64,000 bases of DNA from UQRS01 sp964481575 (GCA_964481575.1 CAYZTR010000002.1:61476-125475); one strand, 5' to 3'; shown: positions 24,840 to 33,287, numbered from the stretch's first letter. Program-made: numbers and translations. The notes: generated by a model from the letters alone, not told the origin.

Positions 24840-25043
24840 TTAATTCAGAACGGTATACCCCTGATCCTCCACCGTTTTCTTTAATACTTCATCGGGAATA
24901 GCGCCCGTCAGGGTCACCACCGCCGTGCCGGCTTCATGACTGACCACCGCCTGCTGTACCTGAGGCAGTGCTTCCAGGACTTGCTTGACCCGAGCTTCAC
25001 AGTGTCCGCACATCATACCTTCAATTCTCATTGTTTTTTCCAT
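24840..25043 (-). CDS. copZ: Possible separate copper chaperone CopZ from an internal start within copA
   Basis: Inside copA and in the same frame, AAAGGAG lies 9 bases before an ATG at 25043. Translation from it would give a complete 67-residue HMA protein starting MEKTMRIEGMMCGHCEARVK, the size and fold of CopZ. The linker before it (KRDKKIKTKSAKERK) is basic and lacks structure. So the locus may make both a CopA with a C-terminal chaperone domain and free CopZ. The ribosome binding site and frame are seen; production of the short form is inference. Confidence 0.5.
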   Translation of the reverse strand: MEKTMRIEGMMCGHCEARVKQVLEALPQVQQAVVSHEAGTAVVTLTGAIPDEVLKKTVEDQGYTVLN

Positions 25044-27341
25044 AGTTTTACGCTCCTTTGCAGATTTGGTTTTGATTTTTTTATCTCGTTTGGCGCTACG
25101 AATATTGCAGAAATTTAACCGTAGCGCATTGGTCACAACACAAAAGCTGGATAAGCTCATGGCCGCCGCTGCAAACATGGGGTTCAGTTCCCAACCGAAT
25201 ACAGGGATCCAAAGTCCAGCCGCCAGAGGAATCCCAATAATATTGTAAATAAAGGCCCAGAATAGATTTTCATGGATATTACGCAGGGTGGCACGACTCA
25301 GCCGGATAGACGCCGGCACATCGGACAGGCGGCTTTTCATCAGCACCACATCCGCAGCGTCAATGGCAATATCGGTACCTGCCCCAATGGCAATGCCAAT
25401 ATCGGCACGGGTTAGGGCCGGGGCATCGTTAATCCCGTCGCCTACCATGGCAACACTGCCCTTTTGCTTCAAATCGCGGATAACCTGTTCTTTGCCATCC
25501 GGCAAAACACCGGCAATCACTTCATCTACACCGGCCAGCTTTCCGATGGCTTTGGCTGTTTTTTCATGATCCCCAGTCAGCATTACCACGTGAACGCCCA
25601 TGTTTTGCAATTCCTTCACAGCCTGAGGACTGTCCTCTTTGATTACATCCGCCACCGCAATAATCCCGGCCAGCTTGCCGTCCTTGCTGAAAAACAGAGG
25701 AGTCTTCCCCTCCTCCGCCAGACGTTCGGAAACCTCCCGCATGTGGGCCGGTACCTGAGCCTGTGTAGCGATAAACTTCAGATTGCCGCCGGCCAGAGGA
25801 ATCCCCTGAAGATTGCCGGTCAATCCATTGCCGGGCAGAGCCTGAAAATCGGCCACCGCTTCGGCAGAAACGCCGTCTGTCTCCCCGCGGCGTAAAATGG
25901 CCTGGGCCAGCGGGTGCTCACTTTTTTGTTCCAGAGCAAAGGCCAGACGCAGCAGCTCTGAAGGGCTGACACTATCACTGGGAACCAGATCGGTGACCTG
26001 GGGTTCTCCCTTAGTCACAGTACCGGTTTTATCCAGTGCAACCACCTGTACCTTGCCCGCTTTCTCCAGAGAAACAGCGGTTTTAAAGAGGATACCCTGT
26101 TTGGCACCCACACCATTGCCAACCATAATAGCCACCGGCGTGGCCAATCCCAACGCACAGGGACAGCTGATGACCAGAACGGAAATTCCGCGGGCCAGGG
26201 CAAATCCTACCGTTTGTCCGACCAGCAGCCAAATCAGAATGGTGACTGCTGCAATGGCAATGACCACCGGTACAAACACACCGGAAACCCGATCCGCTAC
26301 CTTGGCGATGGGTGCCTTAGTGGCCGCCGCATCACTGACCATGCGGATAATTTGGGACAGGGTCGTATCCTCTCCAACCCGGGTAGCTTCGCAGCGAATA
26401 TAACCGGATTGGTTGACAGTTGCGGCGGAAACGCTATCTCCCACTGCTTTATCCACCGGAATACTTTCACCGGTCAAAGCCGACTCATTTACCGCACTGG
26501 CGCCCTCCAGAATCACTCCGTCCACCGGAATATTTTCCCCTGGACGAACGGCAAAAATGTCGCCGCGTTTCACCTGCTCCACTGGCAGCGTGACCTCCTG
26601 ACCGTCCCGGAGCACCCTTGCCGTTTTAGGCGCCAGCTGCATCAAACTTTTCAGTGCATCAGTGGTTTTTCCTTTGGAACGGGCCTCCAGCATTTTCCCC
26701 ACAGTAATCAGGGCCAGAATCATGGCTGCCGATTCAAAATAAAAATCGTGCATATAACCCATGACGGCATCCATATTTCCCTGCACCTGCGCGCTGGTCA
26801 TGGCAAACAGGGCATAGGTACTGTAGACAAAAGCTGCCGTAGCACCCAGCGCCACCAAAGTATCCATATTCGGCGCCCGATGCAGCAGACTTTGAAACCC
26901 GCTGATAAAAAACCGCTGATTAATGACCATAATCGCCACGGTAAGCAGTAGCTGAACCAATCCCATGGCAACATGATTGTCATCGAAGAAGGAAGGCAGC
27001 GGCCATCCCCACATCATATGGCCCATGGAAAAATACATAAGAATTACCAGAAACACCAGGGAAGCGATCAGCCGACTTTTTAAGGCCGGTGTCTCCCGAT
27101 CTTCCAAAGCATCTGCCTGGGCCGCTGACGATGCGGCAGCATCTCCTTTTCGGGACGCCCCATATCCGGCCGCCTTCACAGCCGCAATAATAGCCTGCGG
27201 GGAGGCGGTTCCCTCCACCCCCATGGAATTGGTCAGCAAGCTCACAGAGCAGGCTGTAACTCCCGGCACTTTGGAAACTGCCTTCTCCACCCGCGTACTG
27301 CAGGCGGCACAGCTCATACCGGTCACGGAATACTGTTCCAT
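24840..27341 (-). CDS. copA: Cu(I)-exporting P1B-type ATPase CopA with N- and C-terminal HMA domains
   Basis: Pumps Cu(I) out across the membrane. Domains in order: N-terminal HMA (GMSCAAC, Cys11 and Cys14), membrane helices, actuator with TGES (290-293), the metal-site helix with CPC (393-395), phosphorylation motif DKTGT (437-441), SEHPLA and GDGIND in the nucleotide domain, and a last helix with MSLSSFCVVTNALRLN typical of Cu(I) pumps. A second HMA domain (GMMCGHC, Cys778 and Cys781) ends the 833-residue protein; most homologues lack one there. The ATG at 27341 follows AGGAGG by 7 bases. The gene lies 11 bases after csoR and shares its copper-controlled promoter. Confidence 0.95.
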   Translation of the reverse strand: MEQYSVTGMSCAACSTRVEKAVSKVPGVTACSVSLLTNSMGVEGTASPQAIIAAVKAAGYGASRKGDAAASSAAQADALEDRETPALKSRLIASLVFLVILMYFSMGHMMWGWPLPSFFDDNHVAMGLVQLLLTVAIMVINQRFFISGFQSLLHRAPNMDTLVALGATAAFVYSTYALFAMTSAQVQGNMDAVMGYMHDFYFESAAMILALITVGKMLEARSKGKTTDALKSLMQLAPKTARVLRDGQEVTLPVEQVKRGDIFAVRPGENIPVDGVILEGASAVNESALTGESIPVDKAVGDSVSAATVNQSGYIRCEATRVGEDTTLSQIIRMVSDAAATKAPIAKVADRVSGVFVPVVIAIAAVTILIWLLVGQTVGFALARGISVLVISCPCALGLATPVAIMVGNGVGAKQGILFKTAVSLEKAGKVQVVALDKTGTVTKGEPQVTDLVPSDSVSPSELLRLAFALEQKSEHPLAQAILRRGETDGVSAEAVADFQALPGNGLTGNLQGIPLAGGNLKFIATQAQVPAHMREVSERLAEEGKTPLFFSKDGKLAGIIAVADVIKEDSPQAVKELQNMGVHVVMLTGDHEKTAKAIGKLAGVDEVIAGVLPDGKEQVIRDLKQKGSVAMVGDGINDAPALTRADIGIAIGAGTDIAIDAADVVLMKSRLSDVPASIRLSRATLRNIHENLFWAFIYNIIGIPLAAGLWIPVFGWELNPMFAAAAMSLSSFCVVTNALRLNFCNIRSAKRDKKIKTKSAKERKTMEKTMRIEGMMCGHCEARVKQVLEALPQVQQAVVSHEAGTAVVTLTGAIPDEVLKKTVEDQGYTVLN

Positions 27342-27352
27342 CCCCATACCTC

Positions 27353-27655
27353 CTATTTCATCAACTTTTGCAGGGTAGCTACCAGCTCATCAATCGTCTC
27401 ATTCCGACCTTCCCGAATATCCCGGGCAACACAGGTTTTAATGTGATTGGCAAGCAGCTCCTTATTAAAGGCATTCAGCGCAGCATTGACTGCTGCCACC
27501 TGCACCAAAATATCCGGGCAATAGGCGCTTTTTTCCACCATACCTTTGATCCCGCGGATCTGGCCTTCAATTCGATTCAAACGATGGATGAGACTTTTAT
27601 ATTCTTCCGCAGAACGTTCCTTTGTTTTGCGGCAAACGCAGCAAGATTCTTCCAT
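27353..27655 (-). CDS. csoR: Copper-sensing transcriptional repressor CsoR
   Basis: A four-helix DUF156/CsoR repressor released from DNA by Cu(I). The N-terminus carries extra Cys (MEESCCVC), then the conserved HRLNRIEGQIRGIKGM. The Cu(I)-binding triad is visible: Cys46 in YCPDIL, His71 and Cys75 in NHIKTC. The length is 100 residues. Two adjacent ATGs (27658, 27655) are possible starts, with AAAGG 11-14 bases upstream. It leads the csoR-copA operon, and two CsoR-like palindromes lie at the promoter, so it should repress its own transcription. Confidence 0.94.
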   Translation of the reverse strand: MEESCCVCRKTKERSAEEYKSLIHRLNRIEGQIRGIKGMVEKSAYCPDILVQVAAVNAALNAFNKELLANHIKTCVARDIREGRNETIDELVATLQKLMK

Positions 27656-27815
27656 CATAATCACCATATCCTTTCTCAGGCAACAAATGCGATGAATCAT
27701 CACAGGCTATGATGATTCTGATACGCATGTGCCACATTTGCCACTGATTGGCGAGTGGCACGCGCCTTATCCTTTTAGCGTGATGTTTCACGCTACCCCC
27801 TGACGGTTTCCAGAG

Positions 27816-27833
27816 ATACCCCTCGGGGGGTAT
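27816..27833. promoter_or_regulatory. Second CsoR-like operator (downstream of -10)
   Basis: The 18-base near-palindrome ATACCCCTCGGGGGGTAT has the G/C-rich core flanked by ATA/TAT known for CsoR sites. It sits just past the csoR -10 box, in the transcribed leader. Confidence 0.72.
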
Positions 27834-27837
27834 TTGT

Positions 27838-27866
27838 AGTATATACCCCCGAGGGGTATTTGTCAA
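27838..27866 (-). promoter_or_regulatory. Promoter of csoR-copA
   Basis: TTGACA (27861-27866), a 17-base spacer and TATACT (27838-27843) on the minus strand. The spacer is almost entirely occupied by an operator. The leader to csoR is about 170 bases and contains two hairpins (TAGCGTGA/TCACGCTA near 27777-27796 and GCCACT/AGTGGC near 27744-27763). Confidence 0.88.
27843..27859. promoter_or_regulatory. CsoR-like operator inside the promoter spacer
   Basis: The 17-base near-palindrome ATACCCCCGAGGGGTAT lies exactly between the -35 and -10 boxes, so a bound repressor would block RNA polymerase. It is centred about 26 bases from the second site. Confidence 0.78.
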
Positions 27867-27887
27867 GACCTTTTTGATCAAAAAACC

Positions 27888-27916
27888 TTGACAAAATCAC
27901 CTGGCACCGGTAATCT
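27888..27916 (+). promoter_or_regulatory. Promoter of the conserved hypothetical-nuclease operon
   Basis: TTGACA (27888-27893), a 17-base spacer and TAATCT (27911-27916), divergent from the csoR promoter. The -35 boxes of the two promoters are 21 bases apart. Confidence 0.65.
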
Positions 27917-27990
27917 AAAATAGAACCCACAAAAGACGCGTAGTTTTCCTATCTCAACTATAGAGTACCCAAAAAGCAAGGAGAAAACAC

Positions 27991-28401
27991 ATGATATTGA
28001 TTGCTTGTATCGACATCCACGGCGGCATGTTGTTTGGCGGACGGCGGCAAAGCCAGGACCGAGGTCTTCGGGCACGCATTCTGGCATTGACAGCCGGGAA
28101 ACGCCTTTGGATGCATCCCTACACCAGAAAGCAGTTTACTGAACCGGGAGACAACATTACTGCGGATGAAAACTGTTTGGAAAAAGCCCAACCTGGGGAA
28201 TATTGCTTTGTAGAAAACTTGGATCCCCTGCCCTATGAAGCAAAGCTGGAAGCCATCATCCTTTATCATTGGAACCGGGATTATCCGGCAGATTTTCATT
28301 TTTCCATTCCTCTGACAGCCCATGGATGGAAATGCGTACAGCGATCAGAATTCCCAGGCAGCTCCCACGCCGTCATCACTGAGGAGGTATATCAAAGATG
28401 A
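27991..28401 (+). CDS. Conserved hypothetical protein next to a DNA-entry-type nuclease
   Basis: I do not recognise a characterised family. The 136-residue protein begins MILIACIDIHGGMLFGGRRQSQD, a well-formed start preceded by AAGGAG, and has a mid-region KRLWMHPYTRKQF and a C-terminal YHWNRDYPADFHF. It has no signal peptide or membrane segment, so it should be cytoplasmic. Its stop overlaps the start of the secreted nuclease by 4 bases, so the two are translationally coupled and probably act in one process, perhaps as a nuclease partner. That is inference from gene order only. Confidence 0.8.
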   Translation: MILIACIDIHGGMLFGGRRQSQDRGLRARILALTAGKRLWMHPYTRKQFTEPGDNITADENCLEKAQPGEYCFVENLDPLPYEAKLEAIILYHWNRDYPADFHFSIPLTAHGWKCVQRSEFPGSSHAVITEEVYQR

Positions 28402-29372
28402 AACAAAGATTGCGTTGTGTCTCCCCCATAGTCATCCTGCTGAGCCTGGCCATTCTGCTGTCCAGCTGTACTTTGCTGCCGACGCCTGAACAAACCTCCT
28501 TTTCCATGGCGGAGATACCTGCTTTTTCCGGCGCGGCCTATATCACCATTGATGACAATGTGCCGGCTTTTCAGGATGCAGAGCTAACTACCGAATCCTT
28601 TGAGACATACAGTGAGTTGGATTTTCTGGGCCGGTGCGGCACAGCCTACGCCTGCATTGGGCAGGATCTGATGCCTACCGAAGAAAGAGGCAGTATCGGA
28701 CAGGTTAAGCCCTCAGGCTGGCAAACAATAAAATATAACTTTATAGATGGCAAGTATCTCTACAATCGCTGTCACTTGATCGGGTATCAGCTCTCAGGGG
28801 AAAATGCCAATGAAAAGAATCTCATCACCGGAACCCGTTATCTGAATATATCCGGCATGCTACCCTTTGAAAATATGGTGGCCGACTATGTGAAAGAAAC
28901 CGGCAATCATGTGCTCTACCGGGTAACCCCGATTTTTGAAGGCAGCAATCTGGTAGCCAGCGGCGTGGAAATGGAAGGCAAGTCTGTGGAAGATGACGGC
29001 GAAGGTGTCTGTTTTCATGTTTATGCCTATAATAACCAGCCAGGCGTCACCATTGATTACGCAACCGGCCAAAGCCAACTGGCGGATACCTCTGCTATTC
29101 AAAGCAGCATCGACACAGAGGATCCTACAGAAAGCAGCATCCAGGCGGAAACAGACAGCTACCTGGTAACGGTTGAAGCAGAAATAGACAGTGATGAATC
29201 TGAAAGCGGTAGAATACAAGAATACATCTTAAATACCAACAGTAAAAAGTTCCATGTTCCTTCCTGTTCCCTTGCCAATAATATCAAGGAAACCAATCGG
29301 CAGGACTATACCGGCACCCGAGAAGCCTTAATAGAAGAAGGCTATTCCCCCTGCCAGAGCTGCAAGCCATAA
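28398..29372 (+). CDS. DNA/RNA non-specific endonuclease (DNA-entry type) lipoprotein with a Cys-rich C-terminal domain
   Basis: A surface-anchored nuclease. The signal peptide ends in the lipobox LLSSC (Cys24). The nuclease domain has YNRCHLIGYQLSGENANEKN and LITGTRYLN, the His-Asn site of the NucA/EndA-like group with YNRCH in place of DRGH. After an acidic Ser/Thr/Glu linker (about 225-275), a C-terminal Ada-like metal-binding motif follows: YILNTNSKKFHVPSC, then YSPCQSCKP. The length is 324 residues. It is coupled to the upstream hypothetical gene by a 4-base overlap. It may degrade extracellular DNA or serve DNA uptake; which one is not shown. Confidence 0.88.
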   Translation: MKQRLRCVSPIVILLSLAILLSSCTLLPTPEQTSFSMAEIPAFSGAAYITIDDNVPAFQDAELTTESFETYSELDFLGRCGTAYACIGQDLMPTEERGSIGQVKPSGWQTIKYNFIDGKYLYNRCHLIGYQLSGENANEKNLITGTRYLNISGMLPFENMVADYVKETGNHVLYRVTPIFEGSNLVASGVEMEGKSVEDDGEGVCFHVYAYNNQPGVTIDYATGQSQLADTSAIQSSIDTEDPTESSIQAETDSYLVTVEAEIDSDESESGRIQEYILNTNSKKFHVPSCSLANNIKETNRQDYTGTREALIEEGYSPCQSCKP

Positions 29373-29413
29373 CACACAAAATTAGTTGGATACAATTAGA
29401 TACAACAAATGCA

Positions 29414-29458
29414 AAAGAGGCAAACCCGGCTAGACATTTTAGCCGGGTTTGCCTCTTT
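29414..29458 (+). terminator. Terminator of the nuclease operon
   Basis: A 19-bp perfect stem AAAGAGGCAAACCCGGCTA/TAGCCGGGTTTGCCTCTTT, 41 bases after the stop. There is little T tract beyond the stem itself. Confidence 0.75.
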
Positions 29459-29945
29459 GTGAGATTTCCGCACAAAGCCCCTTTCCCACAGGCATATGAA
29501 ATCGTACTCCCTCGCCCATGGATAGGGGGCACGCATCGGAAACCCTCGCCCAACATTCCATGAATCGTTGCAAACAATTGCAGCTGTGCATGCTCCCCAT
29601 GGAAAAATCTGTCAGGCCAAGCAAAATTGATGAGGGTTGAACATTCAGGATTTGGCAACTTGCAGTTGGCTCCTCATCCATCGCTTATCGGCCCCTTCTA
29701 TAGCAGTGGCCTACGCATTGAAAGTTTTCCAAGCAAGATACTGCTTAGAAAGTTCCACATCTTAAAGGGGATTAACAGGCTTGCAGATTGAATGTCCCCA
29801 CATCCGTCTTTGCCTTCAAACCCCAAGAGGAAGGCGCTACAAGGAAAAGGATAGTACCCCTCAGGTGATTCCTCCATTTTCAAATCAGAATCCGGCAGAA
29901 AATCTCTTTTTCAGATCTGCCGACACTTCTCCACGTAATAATACA
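29459..29945. other. Intergenic region of unknown content
   Basis: About 490 bases between two strong terminators. Minus-strand frames (for example 29439-29681) are open, but lack ribosome binding sites and run into the nuclease terminator. No RNA gene, repeat or insertion sequence end is visible. Confidence 0.45.
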
Positions 29946-29977
29946 AAAAGGCCCCTGCCTTACGGCAAGGGCCTTTT
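29946..29977 (-). terminator. Terminator of the cohesin-protein gene
   Basis: Stem AAAAGGCCC-TGCC/GGCA-GGGCCTTTT with symmetric bulges, giving T5 on the minus strand. Confidence 0.82.
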
Positions 29978-30018
29978 AATGTAGTTACTACTTAAAGAGT
30001 ATCAGGTTTTACCTGAGC

Positions 30019-30723
30019 TTATCTCTTCTTAATGGTAACGAAAGCAGCACCAGCAGCCAGAGCCATCAGAGCAGCAACGGACAGAACGCCAGCATCGCCA
30101 GTCTTGGGGTTAGAAGTGGTAGAAGCGGTGGAAGTGGTGGAAGTGGTGGATTCTACAGAAGACACGTCATCGGTAGTAGACTCGGGCTCAGAAGAGGACT
30201 CGGGCTCAGAAGAGGACTCGGGCTCGGGCTCAGAAGAGGACTCGGGCTCGGGCTCAGCAACAACAGTCACAGTACCAGCAACGGTAGTAACCTCAGAAGC
30301 AACGTTCGCAACATCCTGGTCAACGATCTCGTCAACAGTTACATCGATAGTGTAGACATCGCCAACTTGAGCATCCTCAGGCAGGGTGAAGGTAGCAACA
30401 ACCAATTCCATGCTGCTGGTCACAGCAACTTCGGTATCGTTGTCCAGCAGGGTGAAGCCGGATTCGTTGGTGGTGACAGCGCCGCCCCAGTCGGCACCCT
30501 TAGCAGCAGAAGCAAAAGTCAGGTCTTCGCTGACAAAGGTGAACTGCAGGCCATAGATACCGGAAGAAGCCAGATCATTCAGGCTCAAGGAAACTTGAAC
30601 CTCGGTAGAACCTTCAACAACCTCGACATCAGAAACAGCCAAAGTGGCGCCTGCTGCAAAAGCGCTGACACAGCAAGTCAGAACCAAGCACAGAGCAATG
30701 ATGGATGCAATTACTTTTTTCAT
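30019..30723 (-). CDS. Cohesin-domain surface protein with NPKTGD sorting signal
   Basis: A secreted, wall-anchored protein. Signal peptide 1-23 (ending AFA); one cohesin-type beta-sandwich domain about 26-156, with SGIYGLQFTF and VGDVYTIDVTV typical of the fold; a low-complexity linker about 157-204 of PEPESSS repeats and Thr/Ser; then NPKTGD (205-210), a hydrophobic segment and KKR, a sortase sorting signal. Cohesins bind dockerin modules, so it could hold a dockerin-bearing enzyme on the cell surface. No dockerin or scaffoldin is in the window. The ATG follows AAGGAG and a strong promoter. It is monocistronic. Confidence 0.86.
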   Translation of the reverse strand: MKKVIASIIALCLVLTCCVSAFAAGATLAVSDVEVVEGSTEVQVSLSLNDLASSGIYGLQFTFVSEDLTFASAAKGADWGGAVTTNESGFTLLDNDTEVAVTSSMELVVATFTLPEDAQVGDVYTIDVTVDEIVDQDVANVASEVTTVAGTVTVVAEPEPESSSEPEPESSSEPESSSEPESTTDDVSSVESTTSTTSTASTTSNPKTGDAGVLSVAALMALAAGAAFVTIKKR

Positions 30724-30777
30724 TTTGAATTTCTCCTTTTCGATTTTTCTTGTAGACTATCGCTACAATCTACATGT

Positions 30778-30805
30778 ATTATAACAGAAATCCCGCCAAT
30801 GTCAA
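30778..30805 (-). promoter_or_regulatory. Promoter of the cohesin-protein gene
   Basis: Perfect TTGACA (30800-30805) and TATAAT (30778-30783) on the minus strand with a 16-base spacer; the leader is about 48 bases. Confidence 0.87.
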
Positions 30806-30907
30806 TATCTATTTAAAAAATAAATATGAAAAAAAGGAAGAATTTTTACTATAATGACCATGAAAGATCTTCGCGATTACGACCTAATAAAAGCTTTTAG
30901 GTCAGTC

Positions 30908-30994
30908 TGGTGCCGCTGACCGGGATCGAACCGGTACGGTGTTTCCACCGAGGGATTTTAAGTCCCTTGCGTCTGCCAATTCCGCCACAGCGGC
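30908..30994 (-). tRNA. tRNA-Leu (TAA anticodon)
   Basis: An 87-nt class II tRNA on the minus strand. The acceptor stem is GCCGCTG/CAGCGGC, the D-arm contains TGGCAGACGC, and the anticodon stem AGGGA/TCCCT encloses CTTAAAA (anticodon TAA). A long variable arm (CGGTGGAAACACCG) and the T-arm GGTTCGATCC follow, then discriminator A and an encoded CCA. Confidence 0.97.
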
Positions 30995-31332
30995 ATTTCT
31001 CCGGCAATGCCTGAACAACAAATATTATACCGATTCGCAAAAAGCTTGTCAAGGGAAAAAGTAAAAATTGAAATGGAAAAAACGAACAAAAAGTCATAAC
31101 ATTTTTTGGAGATCCCGCTATGTTTGGCTCCATGTTTGGTATGGTTTTTGAAACGATTTACCCAAGTTTTAGCCCCCAGGAAATAACGATTCGCGAAATT
31201 CACAGCCCACAGCACATCAGCCAATTACGCTCTCCTACCGCAGCTTTGAAACAGGACTGCTATTGCTATTATACATTATATATATCACCTATCACCTGTC
31301 ATTTCATTACATATAACCTGTCTCTTCACGGA
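30995..31332. other. Intergenic region with the tRNA-Leu promoter
   Basis: About 340 bases between tRNA-Leu and the uvrC stop. Apart from the tRNA promoter it shows no gene, repeat or clear uvrC terminator. A minus-strand frame continuing through the tRNA is not credible. Confidence 0.5.
31024..31052 (-). promoter_or_regulatory. Promoter of tRNA-Leu
   Basis: Perfect TTGACA (31047-31052) and TATAAT (31024-31029) on the minus strand with a 17-base spacer ending CGG. Confidence 0.88.
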
Positions 31333-33210
31333 TCAGTCATTGCTGTTTGCTCCAACATTGTTGTGAAAATGGTAATACAGGGCTTCAGCCGCCTTTCGGT
31401 TCATGCCTGGAACAGCAGCCAGCTCCTCCAGGGAGGCTTCTGACATACGCTTGATGGATTTGAATCGCTTCAGCAGAGCGGCGGCTCTTGTCTTACCAAT
31501 GCCGGGCACCTGGTACAGCGTCAATGTCAGGGTCTTTTTGCCGGCTGTCTGATGGTGATATCCAATGGCAAACCGGTGCACCTCCTCCTGCAGGGTGGAA
31601 AGGAGGGTATAGGCAGCCCGGTTGGATTTGATGGCAATATCGCCCCCTTGGGCCGCGATCGCACGGGTCTTATGCTTGCTGTCCTTCACCATGCCGAACA
31701 GCGGAACCGTCACACCATGGGCTTCCAACACCGGAGCCACAGCATGCACCTGCCCCAGGCCGCCATCCAGCAGAATCAGATCTGGCAAACGGCCAAAGCC
31801 ATCCTCCGTCCCCTGGGCCCGGGCTTTTTCGTATTCACAAAGCCGTCGATCCATAACCTCCGCCATGGACCGGTAATCGTCCTGGCCAGAGAACCCCTGA
31901 ATCTTAAACTTCCGATAGGCGGATTTCAGAGGCCTGCCGTTCTCAAACACCACCATACCGGCCACATTGTTCTGGCCGGCGGTATTGGAAATATCGTAAG
32001 ATTCTATATACACAGGCGGCGTTTTCAGGCCCAAAAGCTTTGCCAGCTCATCCAACGCGGCCACATCATGGCCCCGCCGCTGACTCTTTTCCGCCAGGTA
32101 CTCGGCGGCATTATTCCGACACATCTCCACCAAATCGGCCTGTTCTCCCCGTTGGGGCAAAAGTATAGACACCTTGCGGCCTGACTTGTCTGAAAGCCAC
32201 TGTTCCAACAATGCAGTATCCTCCGTTTCCCCATCCAATAAAATCCGAGGCGGTATATCCTGCTGCATGGAATAATAGCGGCGCAAAAATTCACTCCGGG
32301 TGGCAGCATCCTCAGTAAAGGTATCCACCAGAAAATGCTTCCGATCACTCAGGCGATAGTTCTCAAAATGAAACACCTCAAAACAAGCCTGCTTCTCATT
32401 TTTCACCACTGCAATAACGTCCTGCCGCTGATAGGAGGAAGCCACCACCTTTTGCCGGGCGGTCATACGGCGGATGGCCTGGATCCGATCCCGCAGCCGG
32501 GCTGCCCTCTCGAATTCCAGATTCTCAGCTGCCCGGGTCATTTCCTGCTCCATAGCAGTCAGGGATGCACTGGCTCCCCCTTTCAGAAAAGTCTCGGCAG
32601 CATCGACCGCCTCCTGGTACTCCTCTCTGGTGACCTTGCCGCTGCAAGGAGCCATGCAGGCCCCGATAAAATGATTCAGACAAGGACGGGATTTTCCAAT
32701 GTCCCGGGGGAACTGCTTCCCACAGGAGGGCAATTTGAATATTTTCCGCAATTCCTCCACCGTAGTACTCACCGTCCAGCCGGAGTTATAAGGCCCCAGA
32801 TACCTGGCGCCATCCTGCTCCACCTGATGCACCGCAGAAATAGTGGGCCAATCTCCGCCGGTGATTTTCACATAATGATACCCCTTATCATCCTTCAACA
32901 GGATGTTATACTTTGGCATGTGCTGCTTAATAAGGGAGCATTCCAGGATCAGGGCTTCAAACTCGCTGTCACACAGGATGTATTCAAAATCCTCCACATG
33001 GGCCACCATTTGAAGCACCTTTTCGGAATGGTTCTTTTGGGAACCGAAATACTGGCTGACCCGATTCTTCAGGGCCTTGGCCTTACCGATATAAATAATC
33101 CTGCCGGATTTATCATGCATAATATAAACCCCGGGAGTCAGCGGCAGACGCATGGCCTTATCCCGCAGACGGGACAGACGGGGATCCTGCCGGAAATCAG
33201 GCGTATTCAT
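31333..33210 (-). CDS. uvrC: Excinuclease ABC subunit C (UvrC)
   Basis: Makes both incisions in nucleotide excision repair. The N-terminal GIY-YIG domain reads PGVYIMHDKSGRIIYIGKAK. A Cys-containing region follows (CLNHFIGACMAPCSG), then the UVR motif (NLEFERAARLRDRIQAI), the C-terminal RNase H-like endonuclease domain (ESYDISNTAGQ, DLILLDGGLGQV) and the HhH tail (VPGIGKTRAAALLKRF). The length is 625 residues from the ATG at 33210, which follows GAAGGTGG. It lies 77 bases after ptsH and is probably cotranscribed with it. Confidence 0.97.
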   Translation of the reverse strand: MNTPDFRQDPRLSRLRDKAMRLPLTPGVYIMHDKSGRIIYIGKAKALKNRVSQYFGSQKNHSEKVLQMVAHVEDFEYILCDSEFEALILECSLIKQHMPKYNILLKDDKGYHYVKITGGDWPTISAVHQVEQDGARYLGPYNSGWTVSTTVEELRKIFKLPSCGKQFPRDIGKSRPCLNHFIGACMAPCSGKVTREEYQEAVDAAETFLKGGASASLTAMEQEMTRAAENLEFERAARLRDRIQAIRRMTARQKVVASSYQRQDVIAVVKNEKQACFEVFHFENYRLSDRKHFLVDTFTEDAATRSEFLRRYYSMQQDIPPRILLDGETEDTALLEQWLSDKSGRKVSILLPQRGEQADLVEMCRNNAAEYLAEKSQRRGHDVAALDELAKLLGLKTPPVYIESYDISNTAGQNNVAGMVVFENGRPLKSAYRKFKIQGFSGQDDYRSMAEVMDRRLCEYEKARAQGTEDGFGRLPDLILLDGGLGQVHAVAPVLEAHGVTVPLFGMVKDSKHKTRAIAAQGGDIAIKSNRAAYTLLSTLQEEVHRFAIGYHHQTAGKKTLTLTLYQVPGIGKTRAAALLKRFKSIKRMSEASLEELAAVPGMNRKAAEALYYHFHNNVGANSND

Positions 33211-33287
33211 CAATGCACCACCTTCTGCTGTAACAGAAAACACCCCGCTGTCAAACAACGAGGTGCCTCGAATAAATATCAAAAAGA

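Noticed and set aside
29439..29681. 80-codon minus-strand frame
   Set aside because: No ribosome binding site; its end lies inside the nuclease terminator stem.
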